Position numbers and translations under genes: made by a program. Shown piece by piece: positions 53,231-61,185 of a stretch of DNA of 64,000 bases. The stretch is from Embleya scabrispora DSM 41855. GTDB lineage: Bacteria > Actinomycetota > Actinomycetes > Streptomycetales > Streptomycetaceae. The notes below the pieces were generated by a model, which was not told where the DNA came from, did no database searches, and worked only from the letters and a program-made list of their open reading frames with translations. The DNA lies in the NCBI RefSeq assembly GCF_000372745.1, contig NZ_KB889672.1, positions 1 to 64,000 on the forward strand, read 5' to 3'. Within the stretch, counting starts at the first letter, position 1, and the number at the start of each line of letters is the position of its first letter.

Positions 53231-54079
53231 GTGCGCATCGACCTGCACACCCACAGCACCGCATCCGACGGCACCGACACGCCCGCCGAACTGGTCGTCA
53301 AGGCGCGCGCGGCCGGTCTCGACGTGGTCGCGATCACCGATCACGACACCACCGCCGGCTGGACGGCCGCGGCGGAGGCGCTGCCGCACGGGTTGACCCT
53401 GGTCCGGGGCGCGGAGATCTCCTGCGTGGCCGAGGACGGGATCAGCCTGCACATGCTGGGCTACCTGTTCGACCCGACCGAGCCGGAGTTCGCCCGGGCC
53501 CGCGAACTGGCGCGCACCGACCGGGTGCGCCGGGCCGAGGCGATGGTCGAGCGCTGCCGCGAACTCGGCGCGCCGATCACCTGGGACCGGGTCCGGGAGA
53601 TCGCGGGCGAGGGCGCGGTGGGCCGGCCGCACGTGGCCACCGCGCTGGTCGAGGCGGGCGTGGTCGCGGACGTCTCCGGCGCGTTCACCGCGGAGTGGCT
53701 GGCGGACGGCGGGCGGGCGTTCGTCAAGAAGTACGAGATCCACGCGGTCGACGCCGTTCGGCTGATCGGCGCCGCGGGCGGGGTCGCGGTGTTCGCGCAT
53801 CCGGGTGCGGTCAAGCGCGGTCGGACCGTCACGGACGCCACGATCGCCGAGCTGGCGGAAGCCGGCCTGGCCGGGATCGAGGTGGACCACATGGACCACG
53901 ACGACGCGATGCGGGCACACCTGCGTGGGCTCGCCGGCGACCTGCGGCTGATCACCACCGGTTCGAGTGACTATCACGGCACCCGCAAAACGATCGATCT
54001 CGGAGAAAACACCACAGATCCGGAGTCGTACGGGGCCATCGCGGAACTGGCGACAGGAGCAGGACCCATCACCCCATGA
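53231..54079 (+). CDS. PHP domain phosphoesterase
   Basis: A 282-residue polymerase-and-histidinol-phosphatase domain protein. The metal site residues are in IDLHTHSTASDG (about 3-14), ITDHDTTAG (about 36-44), the E in AEISC, VFAHPGAVK and SSDYHG. This form resembles RNase AM/3',5'-nucleoside bisphosphate phosphatase. It would act on short RNA or pAp-like nucleotides. GTG start at 53231. A 39-codon ORF overlaps its stop. Confidence 0.9.
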   Translation: MRIDLHTHSTASDGTDTPAELVVKARAAGLDVVAITDHDTTAGWTAAAEALPHGLTLVRGAEISCVAEDGISLHMLGYLFDPTEPEFARARELARTDRVRRAEAMVERCRELGAPITWDRVREIAGEGAVGRPHVATALVEAGVVADVSGAFTAEWLADGGRAFVKKYEIHAVDAVRLIGAAGGVAVFAHPGAVKRGRTVTDATIAELAEAGLAGIEVDHMDHDDAMRAHLRGLAGDLRLITTGSSDYHGTRKTIDLGENTTDPESYGAIAELATGAGPITP

Positions 54080-54195
54080 ACCGGTTCGACGTCACCATCC
54101 TCGGCTCGTCCTTCGCCGCGCTCCTCCCGCTGTCCGCGAGCGCCGTACAGCTGAGCGCGGACGGGGTCCGGGGCTTCGTCGAGGCGAAGCCATAA
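54076..54195 (+). CDS. 39-residue ORF coupled to the PHP gene
   Basis: An ATG overlapping the PHP stop (ATGA) opens a 39-codon frame, [20 protein letters not shown] and a polar tail. Its first 20 residues are hydrophobic, like the start of a membrane protein. In related genomes a MarC-type membrane protein often follows this gene, so it may be a remnant of one. This is a weak inference; it could also be a short peptide or noncoding. Confidence 0.3.
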   Translation: MNRFDVTILGSSFAALLPLSASAVQLSADGVRGFVEAKP

Positions 54196-54238
54196 GGTGC
54201 GAAGCGGAGCATCCAGCGGTTGGGGAGAGGCGGAGGAC

Positions 54239-55324
54239 ATGAGCAAGTCGGTACGCGGCGTCGTCGCGCGCAGCAAGGGCGCACCGGTCTCGATCGAGAC
54301 CATCGTGGTGCCGGACCCGGGTCCGGGCGAGGCGCGTGTGCGGGTCCGGGCGTGCGGCGTCTGCCACACGGACCTGCACTACCGCGAGGGCGGCATCGGT
54401 GACGAGTACCCGTACCTGCTCGGCCACGAGGCCGCCGGTGTGGTGGAGTCGGTCGGCGAGGGCGTCACCGAAGTGGCCGTGGGCGACTTCGTGATCCTGA
54501 ACTGGCGTGCGGTGTGCGGCGATTGTCGTGCGTGTCGACGCGGCCGTCCGCAGTACTGCTTCGCGACGCACAACGCGAAGCAGAAGATGACCCTGGAGGA
54601 CGGCACCGAACTGAGCCCCGCGCTCGGCATCGGCGCGTTCGCCGAACTGACGCTGGTCGCCGCCGGACAGTGCACCAAGGTCGACCCCGAGGCGGACCCC
54701 GCCGCGGCCGGCCTGCTGGGCTGCGGTGTGATGGCCGGCCTGGGCGCCGCGGTGAACACCGGCAACGTCGGGCGCGGCGACACGGTCGCGGTGATCGGCT
54801 GCGGCGGCGTCGGCGACGCGGCCATCGCCGGTGCCCGGCTCGCGGGCGCGGCGAAGATCATCGCCGTCGACCTGGACGACCGGAAGCTGGAGTGGGCGCG
54901 CCGGGCCGGCGCCACCCACACGGTGAACTCGAAGGCGGGCGACCCGGTCGAGGCGATCCGCGAACTGACCGGCGGGTTCGGCGCGGACGTGGTGATCGAC
55001 GCGGTCGGCCGCCCGGAGACCTACAAGCAGGCGTTCTACGCCCGCGACCTGGCCGGGACCGTGGTCCTGGTGGGTGTGCCCAACCCGGAGATGACCATCG
55101 AGCTGCCGCTGCTCGACGTCTTCGGCCGCGGTGGCGCGCTCAAGTCGTCCTGGTACGGCGACTGCCTGCCCTCGCGCGACTTCCCGACGCTGATCGACCT
55201 GTACCGCCAGGGGCGCTTCGACCTGGACGCGTTCGTCAGCGAGCGGATCACCCTGGAGGACGTCGAGGCCGCGTTCGAGAAGATGCACCACGGCGACGTG
55301 CTGCGTTCGGTGGTGATCCTGTGA
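54239..55324 (+). CDS. mscR: S-(hydroxymethyl)mycothiol dehydrogenase (mycothiol-dependent formaldehyde dehydrogenase)
   Basis: A 361-residue zinc-dependent alcohol dehydrogenase of the MDR superfamily. Catalytic zinc: C in [10 protein letters not shown] and H in LGHEAAG. Structural zinc: four cysteines in [18 protein letters not shown] binding: [12 protein letters not shown] followed by VDLDDRKLE. Overall sequence resembles mycobacterial MscR/AdhE2, which oxidises the mycothiol adduct of formaldehyde and reduces S-nitrosomycothiol. The ATG at 54239 follows GGAGG closely. Its stop overlaps the next gene by four bases, and that gene pairing is typical of the mscR locus. Confidence 0.9.
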   Translation: MSKSVRGVVARSKGAPVSIETIVVPDPGPGEARVRVRACGVCHTDLHYREGGIGDEYPYLLGHEAAGVVESVGEGVTEVAVGDFVILNWRAVCGDCRACRRGRPQYCFATHNAKQKMTLEDGTELSPALGIGAFAELTLVAAGQCTKVDPEADPAAAGLLGCGVMAGLGAAVNTGNVGRGDTVAVIGCGGVGDAAIAGARLAGAAKIIAVDLDDRKLEWARRAGATHTVNSKAGDPVEAIRELTGGFGADVVIDAVGRPETYKQAFYARDLAGTVVLVGVPNPEMTIELPLLDVFGRGGALKSSWYGDCLPSRDFPTLIDLYRQGRFDLDAFVSERITLEDVEAAFEKMHHGDVLRSVVIL

Positions 55325-55947
55325 CGCGGATCGATCACGTGGTCACGTCGGGCGTCTTCTCGCTCGACGGCCAGGACTTCGACGTGGACAACAACGTGTG
55401 GATCGTCGGCGACGACCGCGAGGTGGTGATCGTGGACGCCGCGCACGACGCGGCCGCGATCGTGGCCGGGGTCGGCGACCGTACGGTGACCGGCATCCTG
55501 CTCACCCACGGCCACAACGACCACATCAACGCCGCCGCGGAGTTGGCCGAACGCACCGGCGCGCCGATCCACCTGCACCCGCGGGACCGGATGTTGTGGG
55601 ACGCGGTGTACCCGGACCGCGCGCCGGACGTCGCGTTGGCCGACGGCGAGGTGATCACCGTCGCGGGCACCGAGCTGCGGGTGGTGCACACGCCGGGCCA
55701 CGCACCGGGCGCGGTGTGCCTGTACGCGCCGGAGGCCGCCGTGCTCTTCTCCGGCGACACGCTGTTCAAGGGCGGCCCCGGTGCCACCGGGCGCTCGTTC
55801 TCGTCCTTCCCGGTGATCCTCGACTCGATCAAGGGGCGTCTGCTCGCGCTGCCCGAGGGCACCCGCGTGCTCACCGGACACGGCGACGAGACGACGATCG
55901 GCGCGGAGGCGAAGGACTACGACGCGTGGGTGGCCCGAGGGCACTGA
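55321..55947 (+). CDS. Metallo-beta-lactamase-fold hydrolase partner of mscR
   Basis: A 208-residue MBL-fold hydrolase. Metal ligands: [11 protein letters not shown] (HxHxDH, about 60-70), [15 protein letters not shown] and TGHGDET. It is coupled to the mycothiol-dependent dehydrogenase (GTGA overlap). In this operon such hydrolases are thought to release mycothiol from the S-formyl product, analogous to formylglutathione hydrolase or glyoxalase II; that role is inference. A terminator follows at 56055. Confidence 0.9.
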   Translation: MTRIDHVVTSGVFSLDGQDFDVDNNVWIVGDDREVVIVDAAHDAAAIVAGVGDRTVTGILLTHGHNDHINAAAELAERTGAPIHLHPRDRMLWDAVYPDRAPDVALADGEVITVAGTELRVVHTPGHAPGAVCLYAPEAAVLFSGDTLFKGGPGATGRSFSSFPVILDSIKGRLLALPEGTRVLTGHGDETTIGAEAKDYDAWVARGH

Positions 55948-56054
55948 GCCGTCGGGCCCGAGGGCCCCGAGCCGCCCGGCCCGGGCGCGGGCGCGCCGAA
56001 CCCGGCCCGGTCCGGGCGCACCGGGCCGGGCGAACGGGGTGCCCGCGGACATGA

Positions 56055-56089
56055 CGAGGGCGCTTCCCCCAAGCGGGGAAGCGCCCTCG
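56055..56089. terminator. Terminator after the formaldehyde operon
   Basis: A perfect 15-bp stem (cgagggcgcttcccc / ggggaagcgccctcg) with a 5-nt loop, followed by gtttc. It serves the plus-strand MBL gene and the minus-strand small gene at 56104. Confidence 0.85.
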
Positions 56090-56103
56090 GTTTCAATCGC
56101 AAA

Positions 56104-56265
56104 TCAGCCGGCGTCCGCCACCTTGACGGGGCGGATGTACAGGCGCTCGCCGAATGCCTCGGCGCGCTTCAGGGCAGCCTGCACGGTGTCGATATCGGCG
56201 CAGTTGACCGGGTTGACCCCGGTCTTTTCCTGGGCTCGGCTGAGGTTGGTGATTCGGTAACGCAT
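56104..56265 (-). CDS. Small conserved-looking protein, 53 residues
   Basis: A 53-residue protein (MRYRITNLSRAQEKTGV then NCADIDTVQAALKRAEAFGE) with a GGGAG site before the ATG and good codon bias. It has no hydrophobic stretch and one cysteine. The tail is basic (RLYIRPVKVADAG). Its codons contain more A/T than neighbours. Family not recognised. Confidence 0.6.
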   Translation of the reverse strand: MRYRITNLSRAQEKTGVNPVNCADIDTVQAALKRAEAFGERLYIRPVKVADAG

Positions 56266-56585
56266 ACGCGTCTCCCTTCCCTCCGGTCCGAAGTCGCACG
56301 GGATCGCATGGTCCACGACCCCGTCTACAAAGAGTGGGTGCCGGGATCCAGATGGATCACCCTGACCCACACGGGTCACTACCGGCACCGATCTGAACAA
56401 CAGCAGTCACACCGATAGCATTCCCGTGACTGAAATGTTCCTTTCCTGACTTTCCTCGACTTACACGTGACGCATGACGCGACATCGCACGCGAGGCAAG
56501 CGAGGACGTGACGGCGACCGGCATAGGACAATGCCGGTCTGAACACATCGACACACATCGACCCGCCGCCGAACGCGCAGCCGCC
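56266..56585. other. Divergent promoter region
   Basis: 320 bases between the 53-residue gene (-) and the NYN gene (+), with lower GC than the flanks around 56380-56480. Promoters for both must lie here. I see no convincing hexamer pair, riboswitch or ORF. Confidence 0.4.
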
Positions 56586-57674
56586 ATGGGAGGACGAGAG
56601 ACTTTGCACGATCCGGGAGAGGACGACGTCCGGTCGGGCGCGACGGCCGTCTTCGGCGCCGTGGTGCCCGAAGCCGGCGGGGACCTCGGCGCCGAGCGGG
56701 GCGGGCCGCTGGAGGACCATCCCGTCGCGGGCTTCGAAGACACACCCGGAGCACTGCCCGAGCTGACGGAGCCGTTCACCCGACCGGCCGTACTGGTCCA
56801 GTCCGTCTCACCGCCCCTGCACTTCGGCACCCACGCGCTGTTCGTCGACGTCGGCTACGTGTACGCGGCGATGGGCCTGCTGGTGGCCGGTTCGGCCGAG
56901 CGCCGGGCCTTCCGGGTGGACGCCGAGCAACTGATCACCGGCCTGATCGACGAGGCACGTCGGGTCTTCCCGGAGGGCCGGCTGCTGCGGGTGTATTGGT
57001 ACGACGGCGCGCGCGAGCGGGTGCACACCGTGGAGCAGCGGCAGATCGCCGAACTGCCCGATGTGAAAGTCCGGCTCGGCAACCTCAACGCGCACAATCA
57101 GCAAAAGGGTGTCGACTCGCTGATCCGCAGCGACCTCGAATCACTGGCGCGCAACCACGCGATCGACGACGCCGTGGTGATCAGCGGCGACGAGGACCTG
57201 GTGTCCGCGGTCGAGGCGGCCCAGTCCTACGGCGTACGGGTGCACCTGTGGGGCGTGGAGCCGGCCTACGGCACCAACCAGGCCGATCCGCTGGTGTGGG
57301 AGGCCGACGTCACCCGAATGCTGCACCGCGAGTTCTGCGAGACGTGCGTGACGCCGGTGATGTTGCCGCCCTCGCACGCCGGCGCGCTCGCGGTCCAGCC
57401 GGGCGGCCCGCCGACCGCCGACCAGGCGTGGCACATCGGCCAGGAGATCGCCAAACGCTGGCTGGTGGTGCGCGGCCGGGAGAACCTGGCCGACCTGATG
57501 CCGGGGCCGATGTTGCCGCAGGCGATCGACCGGGGCCTGCTCGTGGACGCGGAAAGTGTGCTGCAGTATTCGCTCCGCCCCCACGAGGACCTGCGCCGCG
57601 CGCTGCGCAACGGCTTCTGGGACCGCCTCAACCAGGAATTCGGCCTCCCGGGCACGGAGCTGACGGAGGGCTGA
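56586..57674 (+). CDS. NYN domain (PIN-like) ribonuclease
   Basis: A 362-residue protein with a central NYN/LabA-like PIN-fold domain (about 75-245). The metal-binding acidic residues are in HALFVDVGYVYA, KGVDSLIRSDLE and VISGDEDLVSAV. These are the conserved aspartates of the nuclease family. The first 70 residues are acidic and disordered. The C-terminal part is helical. The likely role is RNA cleavage; targets unknown. The ATG at 56586 has no good ribosome site; a TTG six codons later follows GGAGG and is a real alternative. It converges with the graspetide operon. Confidence 0.85.
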   Translation: MGGRETLHDPGEDDVRSGATAVFGAVVPEAGGDLGAERGGPLEDHPVAGFEDTPGALPELTEPFTRPAVLVQSVSPPLHFGTHALFVDVGYVYAAMGLLVAGSAERRAFRVDAEQLITGLIDEARRVFPEGRLLRVYWYDGARERVHTVEQRQIAELPDVKVRLGNLNAHNQQKGVDSLIRSDLESLARNHAIDDAVVISGDEDLVSAVEAAQSYGVRVHLWGVEPAYGTNQADPLVWEADVTRMLHREFCETCVTPVMLPPSHAGALAVQPGGPPTADQAWHIGQEIAKRWLVVRGRENLADLMPGPMLPQAIDRGLLVDAESVLQYSLRPHEDLRRALRNGFWDRLNQEFGLPGTELTEG

Positions 57675-57730
57675 GCGGACCTTTGCCAGGGCCGGCGGCC
57701 CGAAGCCGGGCGTGCGGCGCGAAGTGGTTG

Positions 57731-58873
57731 TCAAAGCGGGAAAGACAGGCCCGCGGCAGGCCAGGTGATTCGCCGGCCATCCGGATCGATCTCGATGGCC
57801 AGGGAGAGCGGGTCGATCGGGCCGTGTTCCGAGGTCAGCTGCCGGGCCCGGTCCAGGTGTCCCCACAGATCCAGCGGGCCCGCCGAGTGCACGGTCGGCC
57901 GGCCTCCGGATTTCGGCACTTCGGCACGGGCCCATGAACCGGACGGGTGCAACAACCACACCACCGAGCGGTCGTCGAGGTCGATCCACCGATGGTCGAT
58001 GGCCGGACGCAGCAGTTCGAGGAGCAAAGCCAGCCGCCGGTCGTCCCGAAGATTCGGCACGTCGCCGTCGAAAGCCCGGACTTCGTCACCTTCGGCGGTT
58101 CGCGCAGAGAGGTACACGCGGTGCAGGGCGGACCCGTCCTCGGGGCCGGTGCGTGCCCGCATGAACCGCGCCTCGTCCGACACGACGCGCCCCTGAGCGT
58201 GTGTCGCATCCGTCACGGTTACCCGGAGGTGGAGGGAAGTCCCGGCGAGCGTGGTCGAGATGACGCCGCCGCGTCGCACGGCGGCCAGCCACGTCGAAGG
58301 AATCGTTCGCGTCGAGAACATCGCCACGGCGCGGTCGAACCCATCCTCGGGAAGTGTGTGGGTCGCGTCGACGGCCGCCATCCTCGGGACGCGGCCGAAA
58401 GCCGCGAGTCGTCGGCGGGCGGCGTCCACCAGGTACTCGTCCACGTCGACCGACAGCACTCGATCGTCGCCCAGGCGGTGTCCGAGCAGAGCGGCCGAAT
58501 AGCCACTACCGGTTCCGAGGTCGAGCACCCTCATGTCCTCTTCGATCTCCGCGACGTCGAACATCCGGAGCACGAGCGAAGGCAAGGTCGTCGACGAAGT
58601 GGGAGGTCGGTCGGACGGCGGTCCGACGTCGTCACCGGCCATGTCGGCGTGCAGTTCACCGACCTGCGTGACGAGCGTTCGGTCGGCATAAGCGGTGTCG
58701 ATCCATGACGTCGTGTCGGGTATCCCTCGGTGGAGACGCCAGTCGAAGCCGTCCTGCTCCCACCAGTTCGGTACAAGGAGGTGACGCGGCGTGCGGGAAA
58801 CCGCGTCCCGCCACGGCGAATCGGCCGCGATGTCTGCGGCCAAGGTCGCGGCGGCGTCGTCCCAGCTTCTCAA
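57731..58873 (-). CDS. tgmC: PIMT-like O-methyltransferase of the graspetide operon
   Basis: A 380-residue protein. Residues 1-75 are an N-terminal extension (SRTPRHLLVPNWWEQDGF). A PIMT-like methyltransferase core follows (PPTSSTTLPSLVLRMFD substrate loop, then VLDLGTGSGYSAALLGHRL for SAM, then VDVDEYLVDAARRRL). Residues 240-380 are a C-terminal domain seen in graspetide-associated members (YLSARTAEGDEVRAFDG and KSGGRPTVHSAGPLDLWGHL). In fuscimiditide-type pathways this enzyme methylates a core Asp side chain, which then cyclises to an aspartimide. TTG start overlaps the ligase stop (TTGA) after a GGAAGGGA site. Confidence 0.88.
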   Translation of the reverse strand: MRSWDDAAATLAADIAADSPWRDAVSRTPRHLLVPNWWEQDGFDWRLHRGIPDTTSWIDTAYADRTLVTQVGELHADMAGDDVGPPSDRPPTSSTTLPSLVLRMFDVAEIEEDMRVLDLGTGSGYSAALLGHRLGDDRVLSVDVDEYLVDAARRRLAAFGRVPRMAAVDATHTLPEDGFDRAVAMFSTRTIPSTWLAAVRRGGVISTTLAGTSLHLRVTVTDATHAQGRVVSDEARFMRARTGPEDGSALHRVYLSARTAEGDEVRAFDGDVPNLRDDRRLALLLELLRPAIDHRWIDLDDRSVVWLLHPSGSWARAEVPKSGGRPTVHSAGPLDLWGHLDRARQLTSEHGPIDPLSLAIEIDPDGRRITWPAAGLSFPL

Positions 58874-59846
58874 TGCCTGATCCCTTCCGAGAGGGCGTCG
58901 ACCAGGGCATCGGTGATGCCCAGCCCGGGGAGTCGATGTTCGAGCCAGCGGTACTGGCCGCTCGCGTTGATTTCGAAGAACCGCCAACGACCGTCCGGGG
59001 TAACCGCGAAGTCCAGTGCGCCGAAGAACAGACCGAAGTGCGCCATCAGGGCCGACACGCCGGCCGCGACCTCGTTCGGAACGGGGACCGAGCGGTACGT
59101 CAACGCGCCGTAGTCCACCCGGAAATCCAGGCGCGTCTCGTTGCTGTGGGCGTGAATCGCCGCCGCGAACATGCGGGGACCCACGACCGTGAGCCTGACC
59201 TCGAACGCCTTGGCCACGCGCTCCTGGAGCAGGACCGCCGTAGACGCGATCGACTCGTCCATACTTTCCGAATCCACCACGGTCGTGGGAATCGTCGCGG
59301 TCATCTGCGCTGTGTGCACGCCACCACCGAGGGCCTTGTAGATGACCTCGCGCCCCGCCGCGCCGTGAGCCCTGGCAAACGACGCGGCGTGCGTCGGGTC
59401 GGTGGTGACGACCGTCGCCGGAGGGTCGAGGCCGAGAGTCGCGGCGACGGCCAATTGCATCGGCTTGTAGTTCGTGGCGAGGTTGGCCGTGGGGTGGTTG
59501 ATCCACCGCACGGGCAGCGACCCGAGCACCCCGAGCAGTCCGGCACGGGCCTCGGAGGCGGCGAATGTACGGGCGGTCTCGGTCCAATTGCCCGGCAGAC
59601 GGAACTCGCCCGGCCTTCGCCACCAGACACTCCGGACGCGAGCCAGGTCGATCGTGCGAGTGCCGACACGGAGGGCACGCCCCAGCCGCCCCCCGTGAGG
59701 GAGGCGGCCAGGGTGGCACGGGCAGGAAACTCGGCCGTGTCGAACCGCACTACGTCAACACCACGTTCGGACAGTTTCATGACGACCGGATCGGCGGTGG
59801 CATCGTCCGGTGAGGTGACGACTACGACCGTGGCGCGAGGGTTCAC
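58870..59846 (-). CDS. tgmB: Graspetide ATP-grasp macrocyclase (frame interrupted)
   Basis: A MvdC/MvdD/TgmB-type ATP-grasp ligase that joins Asp/Glu side chains to Thr/Ser side chains of the precursor. The N-terminal part (GTG at 59846, NPRATVVVVTSPDDATADPVV onward) is in one frame and the rest in another. The second frame runs through VRSVWWRRPGEFRLPGN, WINHPTANLATNYKPMQL, YKALGGGVHTAQM and the ATP-grasp end GALDFAVTPDGRWRFFEIN. The switch is between 59679 and 59694, in G4 and G6 runs; one extra G would restore 325 residues. The GTG overlaps the precursor stop (GTGA). As given, only the C-terminal part could be made from an internal start. Confidence 0.85.
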
Positions 59847-60055
59847 CACAAGTCGGTGCCGTCGCCGTCCGACCTGCCATCCGGCTGGGTCTCCGTCTTG
59901 GTGTCCCCGGGCATCAACACATGCCACGGGTTGCCCCCGGCGGTCACGCCGATCTGAAGCTCCGGGTCGTAATGCATCGTCAATACCGGTCGCGCGGGGG
60001 CTTCGGTCAGGTGCCGCATGCCGAACGGAGCCGGCAGAGCTGCCCTGCTGGTCAT
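59843..60055 (-). CDS. tgmA: Graspetide precursor peptide, TgmA-like
   Basis: A 70-residue precursor with a GGAGG site five bases before the ATG. The leader has the recognition motif APFGMRHL (about 9-16), related to the PFxLR/PWGxR motif read by ATP-grasp graspetide ligases. A predicted leader strand is VLTMHYDPELQIGVT. The putative core is at the C-terminus: T52, T54 and T56 as hydroxyl donors, then D59, D63, D65 and D68 as acids. Three Asp-Gly pairs are candidates for aspartimide formation. It stops four bases into the ligase gene, so ligase translation is coupled. Confidence 0.88.
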   Translation of the reverse strand: MTSRAALPAPFGMRHLTEAPARPVLTMHYDPELQIGVTAGGNPWHVLMPGDTKTETQPDGRSDGDGTDLW

Positions 60056-60159
60056 CTTTTCCTCCAGTGAATGGGTGTCGGGCGCTCTCCGCACGTGGTC
60101 CGGCGGGGAGCGTGTAGCGCCGTACCTGCCGCCCGTCGCCACTTGCGGCGGTGCGGCAG

Positions 60160-60570
60160 TCATGGGGGAGGCGGCCAGGTGACGCGGCCTGTGGGGTAAT
60201 CGAGTACCAGGTCGTCCGGATGACCGGCCCATATCGGCGTTCCGTCGCAACGCTGTACGACAGCGCTCGGGCCGTCCGGCCCGGGAAGGACGCACAAGTA
60301 GATGCCGATCGTGTCTTTGGTGTCGCGATGGCGCACTGGTTGTCCCGCACGTGGCGCGGGCAACGTGTCGATCACCAACCGGCGCACCGGTACGACGAAT
60401 TCGATTCCGCTTCGGGTTCGCACCCACGCCTGTCGACCGTCGACGGCGGTCAGTTCACCTTCGCGCCCCGTGGGGCCGCGCACGTCCTCGTGCACCGATG
60501 CCCCCAGGTACCGGTACGCCAGAATTCGCCCGGCCATCCTGTCTGCTTCGGTGGTTCCCTCAATACGCAC
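60160..60570 (-). CDS. Unknown protein with two beta-barrel-like modules, graspetide operon
   Basis: A 136-residue protein with two short beta-rich modules. The first reads GELTAVDGRQAWVRTRSGIEFVVPVRRLV. The second reads IGIYLCVLPGPDGPSAVV ... GTPIWAGHPDDLVLDYP. Both resemble small SH3-like barrels (turn-glycine, V-x-R, ending in a V-R-x-L strand). The first module resembles the core of the upstream 90-residue protein. GTG start at 60570 is four bases after that gene's stop. Family not recognised. Confidence 0.6.
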   Translation of the reverse strand: MRIEGTTEADRMAGRILAYRYLGASVHEDVRGPTGREGELTAVDGRQAWVRTRSGIEFVVPVRRLVIDTLPAPRAGQPVRHRDTKDTIGIYLCVLPGPDGPSAVVQRCDGTPIWAGHPDDLVLDYPTGRVTWPPPP

Positions 60571-60574
60571 GGCG

Positions 60575-60847
60575 TCACCCGCTTCTGCTGCGCGAGGTCG
60601 ACACCGTGCCGGCCGTGACCGCGGCTGCGGGCTCACCGGTTATGGCATCCACCAAGTGCCGCACGGAGCAGGCGACTTCCAGCCCCTCCCGCGTCCGCAA
60701 CACGGCCAGGAAACCCTCGACTTCACGAAGGCGACCGACGGTTCCGCGATAGGGATCGCGGAACAGCTTGCCGAAATGGCGCACTCCCCAGCGTGCGATC
60801 CGAATCGAAGTCCGGTCCCCCGCGCCGGTGGTGTCGATCGTGAACAT
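60575..60847 (-). CDS. Unknown small protein, graspetide operon
   Basis: A 90-residue protein (MFTIDTTGAGDRTSIRIARW at the start) with one SH3-like module, GTVGRLREVEGFLAVLRTRE continuing to SVRHLV, that resembles the first module of the next gene. The C-terminus is a polar Ser/Arg tail. The ATG overlaps closely with the upstream gene's stop (TAG GC ATG) and has an AGG site. No signal or membrane segment. Family not recognised. Confidence 0.6.
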   Translation of the reverse strand: MFTIDTTGAGDRTSIRIARWGVRHFGKLFRDPYRGTVGRLREVEGFLAVLRTREGLEVACSVRHLVDAITGEPAAAVTAGTVSTSRSRSG

Positions 60848-60849
60848 GC

Positions 60850-61038
60850 CTACCTCTCGGTTGCCGTCGGCCACGACATCGGCGATTCGTTCTGCGCGTC
60901 ATTGCCCATTTGAGGCAACAACCTTGTGGCATCGCCTAGTTCGAAGTCCTCGCGAGGCTTGATGTCCTCGCGTTCACCGTTGGGGTAGAGGCGGTAGACG
61001 CTCATGGTCATCCGGCTCTTGCCCTCCCCCACGCCCAT
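60850..61038 (-). CDS. Unknown small protein, first gene of the graspetide operon
   Basis: A 62-residue protein, MGVGEGKSRMTMSVYRLYPN and a tail rich in Asp, Asn and Pro. An AGGAGA site sits five bases before the ATG at 61038. A later in-frame ATG (MTMSVYRLY or MSVYRLY) is possible. The sequence PNGEREDIKPREDFELGDA suggests a folded core of about 35 residues. Its stop is two bases before the next gene. It is the promoter-proximal gene, divergent from the XRE regulator. Family not recognised. Confidence 0.6.
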   Translation of the reverse strand: MGVGEGKSRMTMSVYRLYPNGEREDIKPREDFELGDATRLLPQMGNDAQNESPMSWPTATER

Positions 61039-61185
61039 GGATCTCTCCTGACGAAGTGCTGATCCGAGCAGGTACACCGGGGCGACCTGCTTCTGTGTGA
61101 CTGATCCACTACTGAGAGAACACCTTTGGGGCTACCTTGGGAACGGTGCAGCGTTCAGCAGTGGAATCTGAGGGATAGGCGCAGA

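Noticed and set aside
58219..58506. Minus-strand frame inside the methyltransferase gene
   Set aside because: Out-of-frame shadow; the main frame carries the SAM-binding motif continuously.
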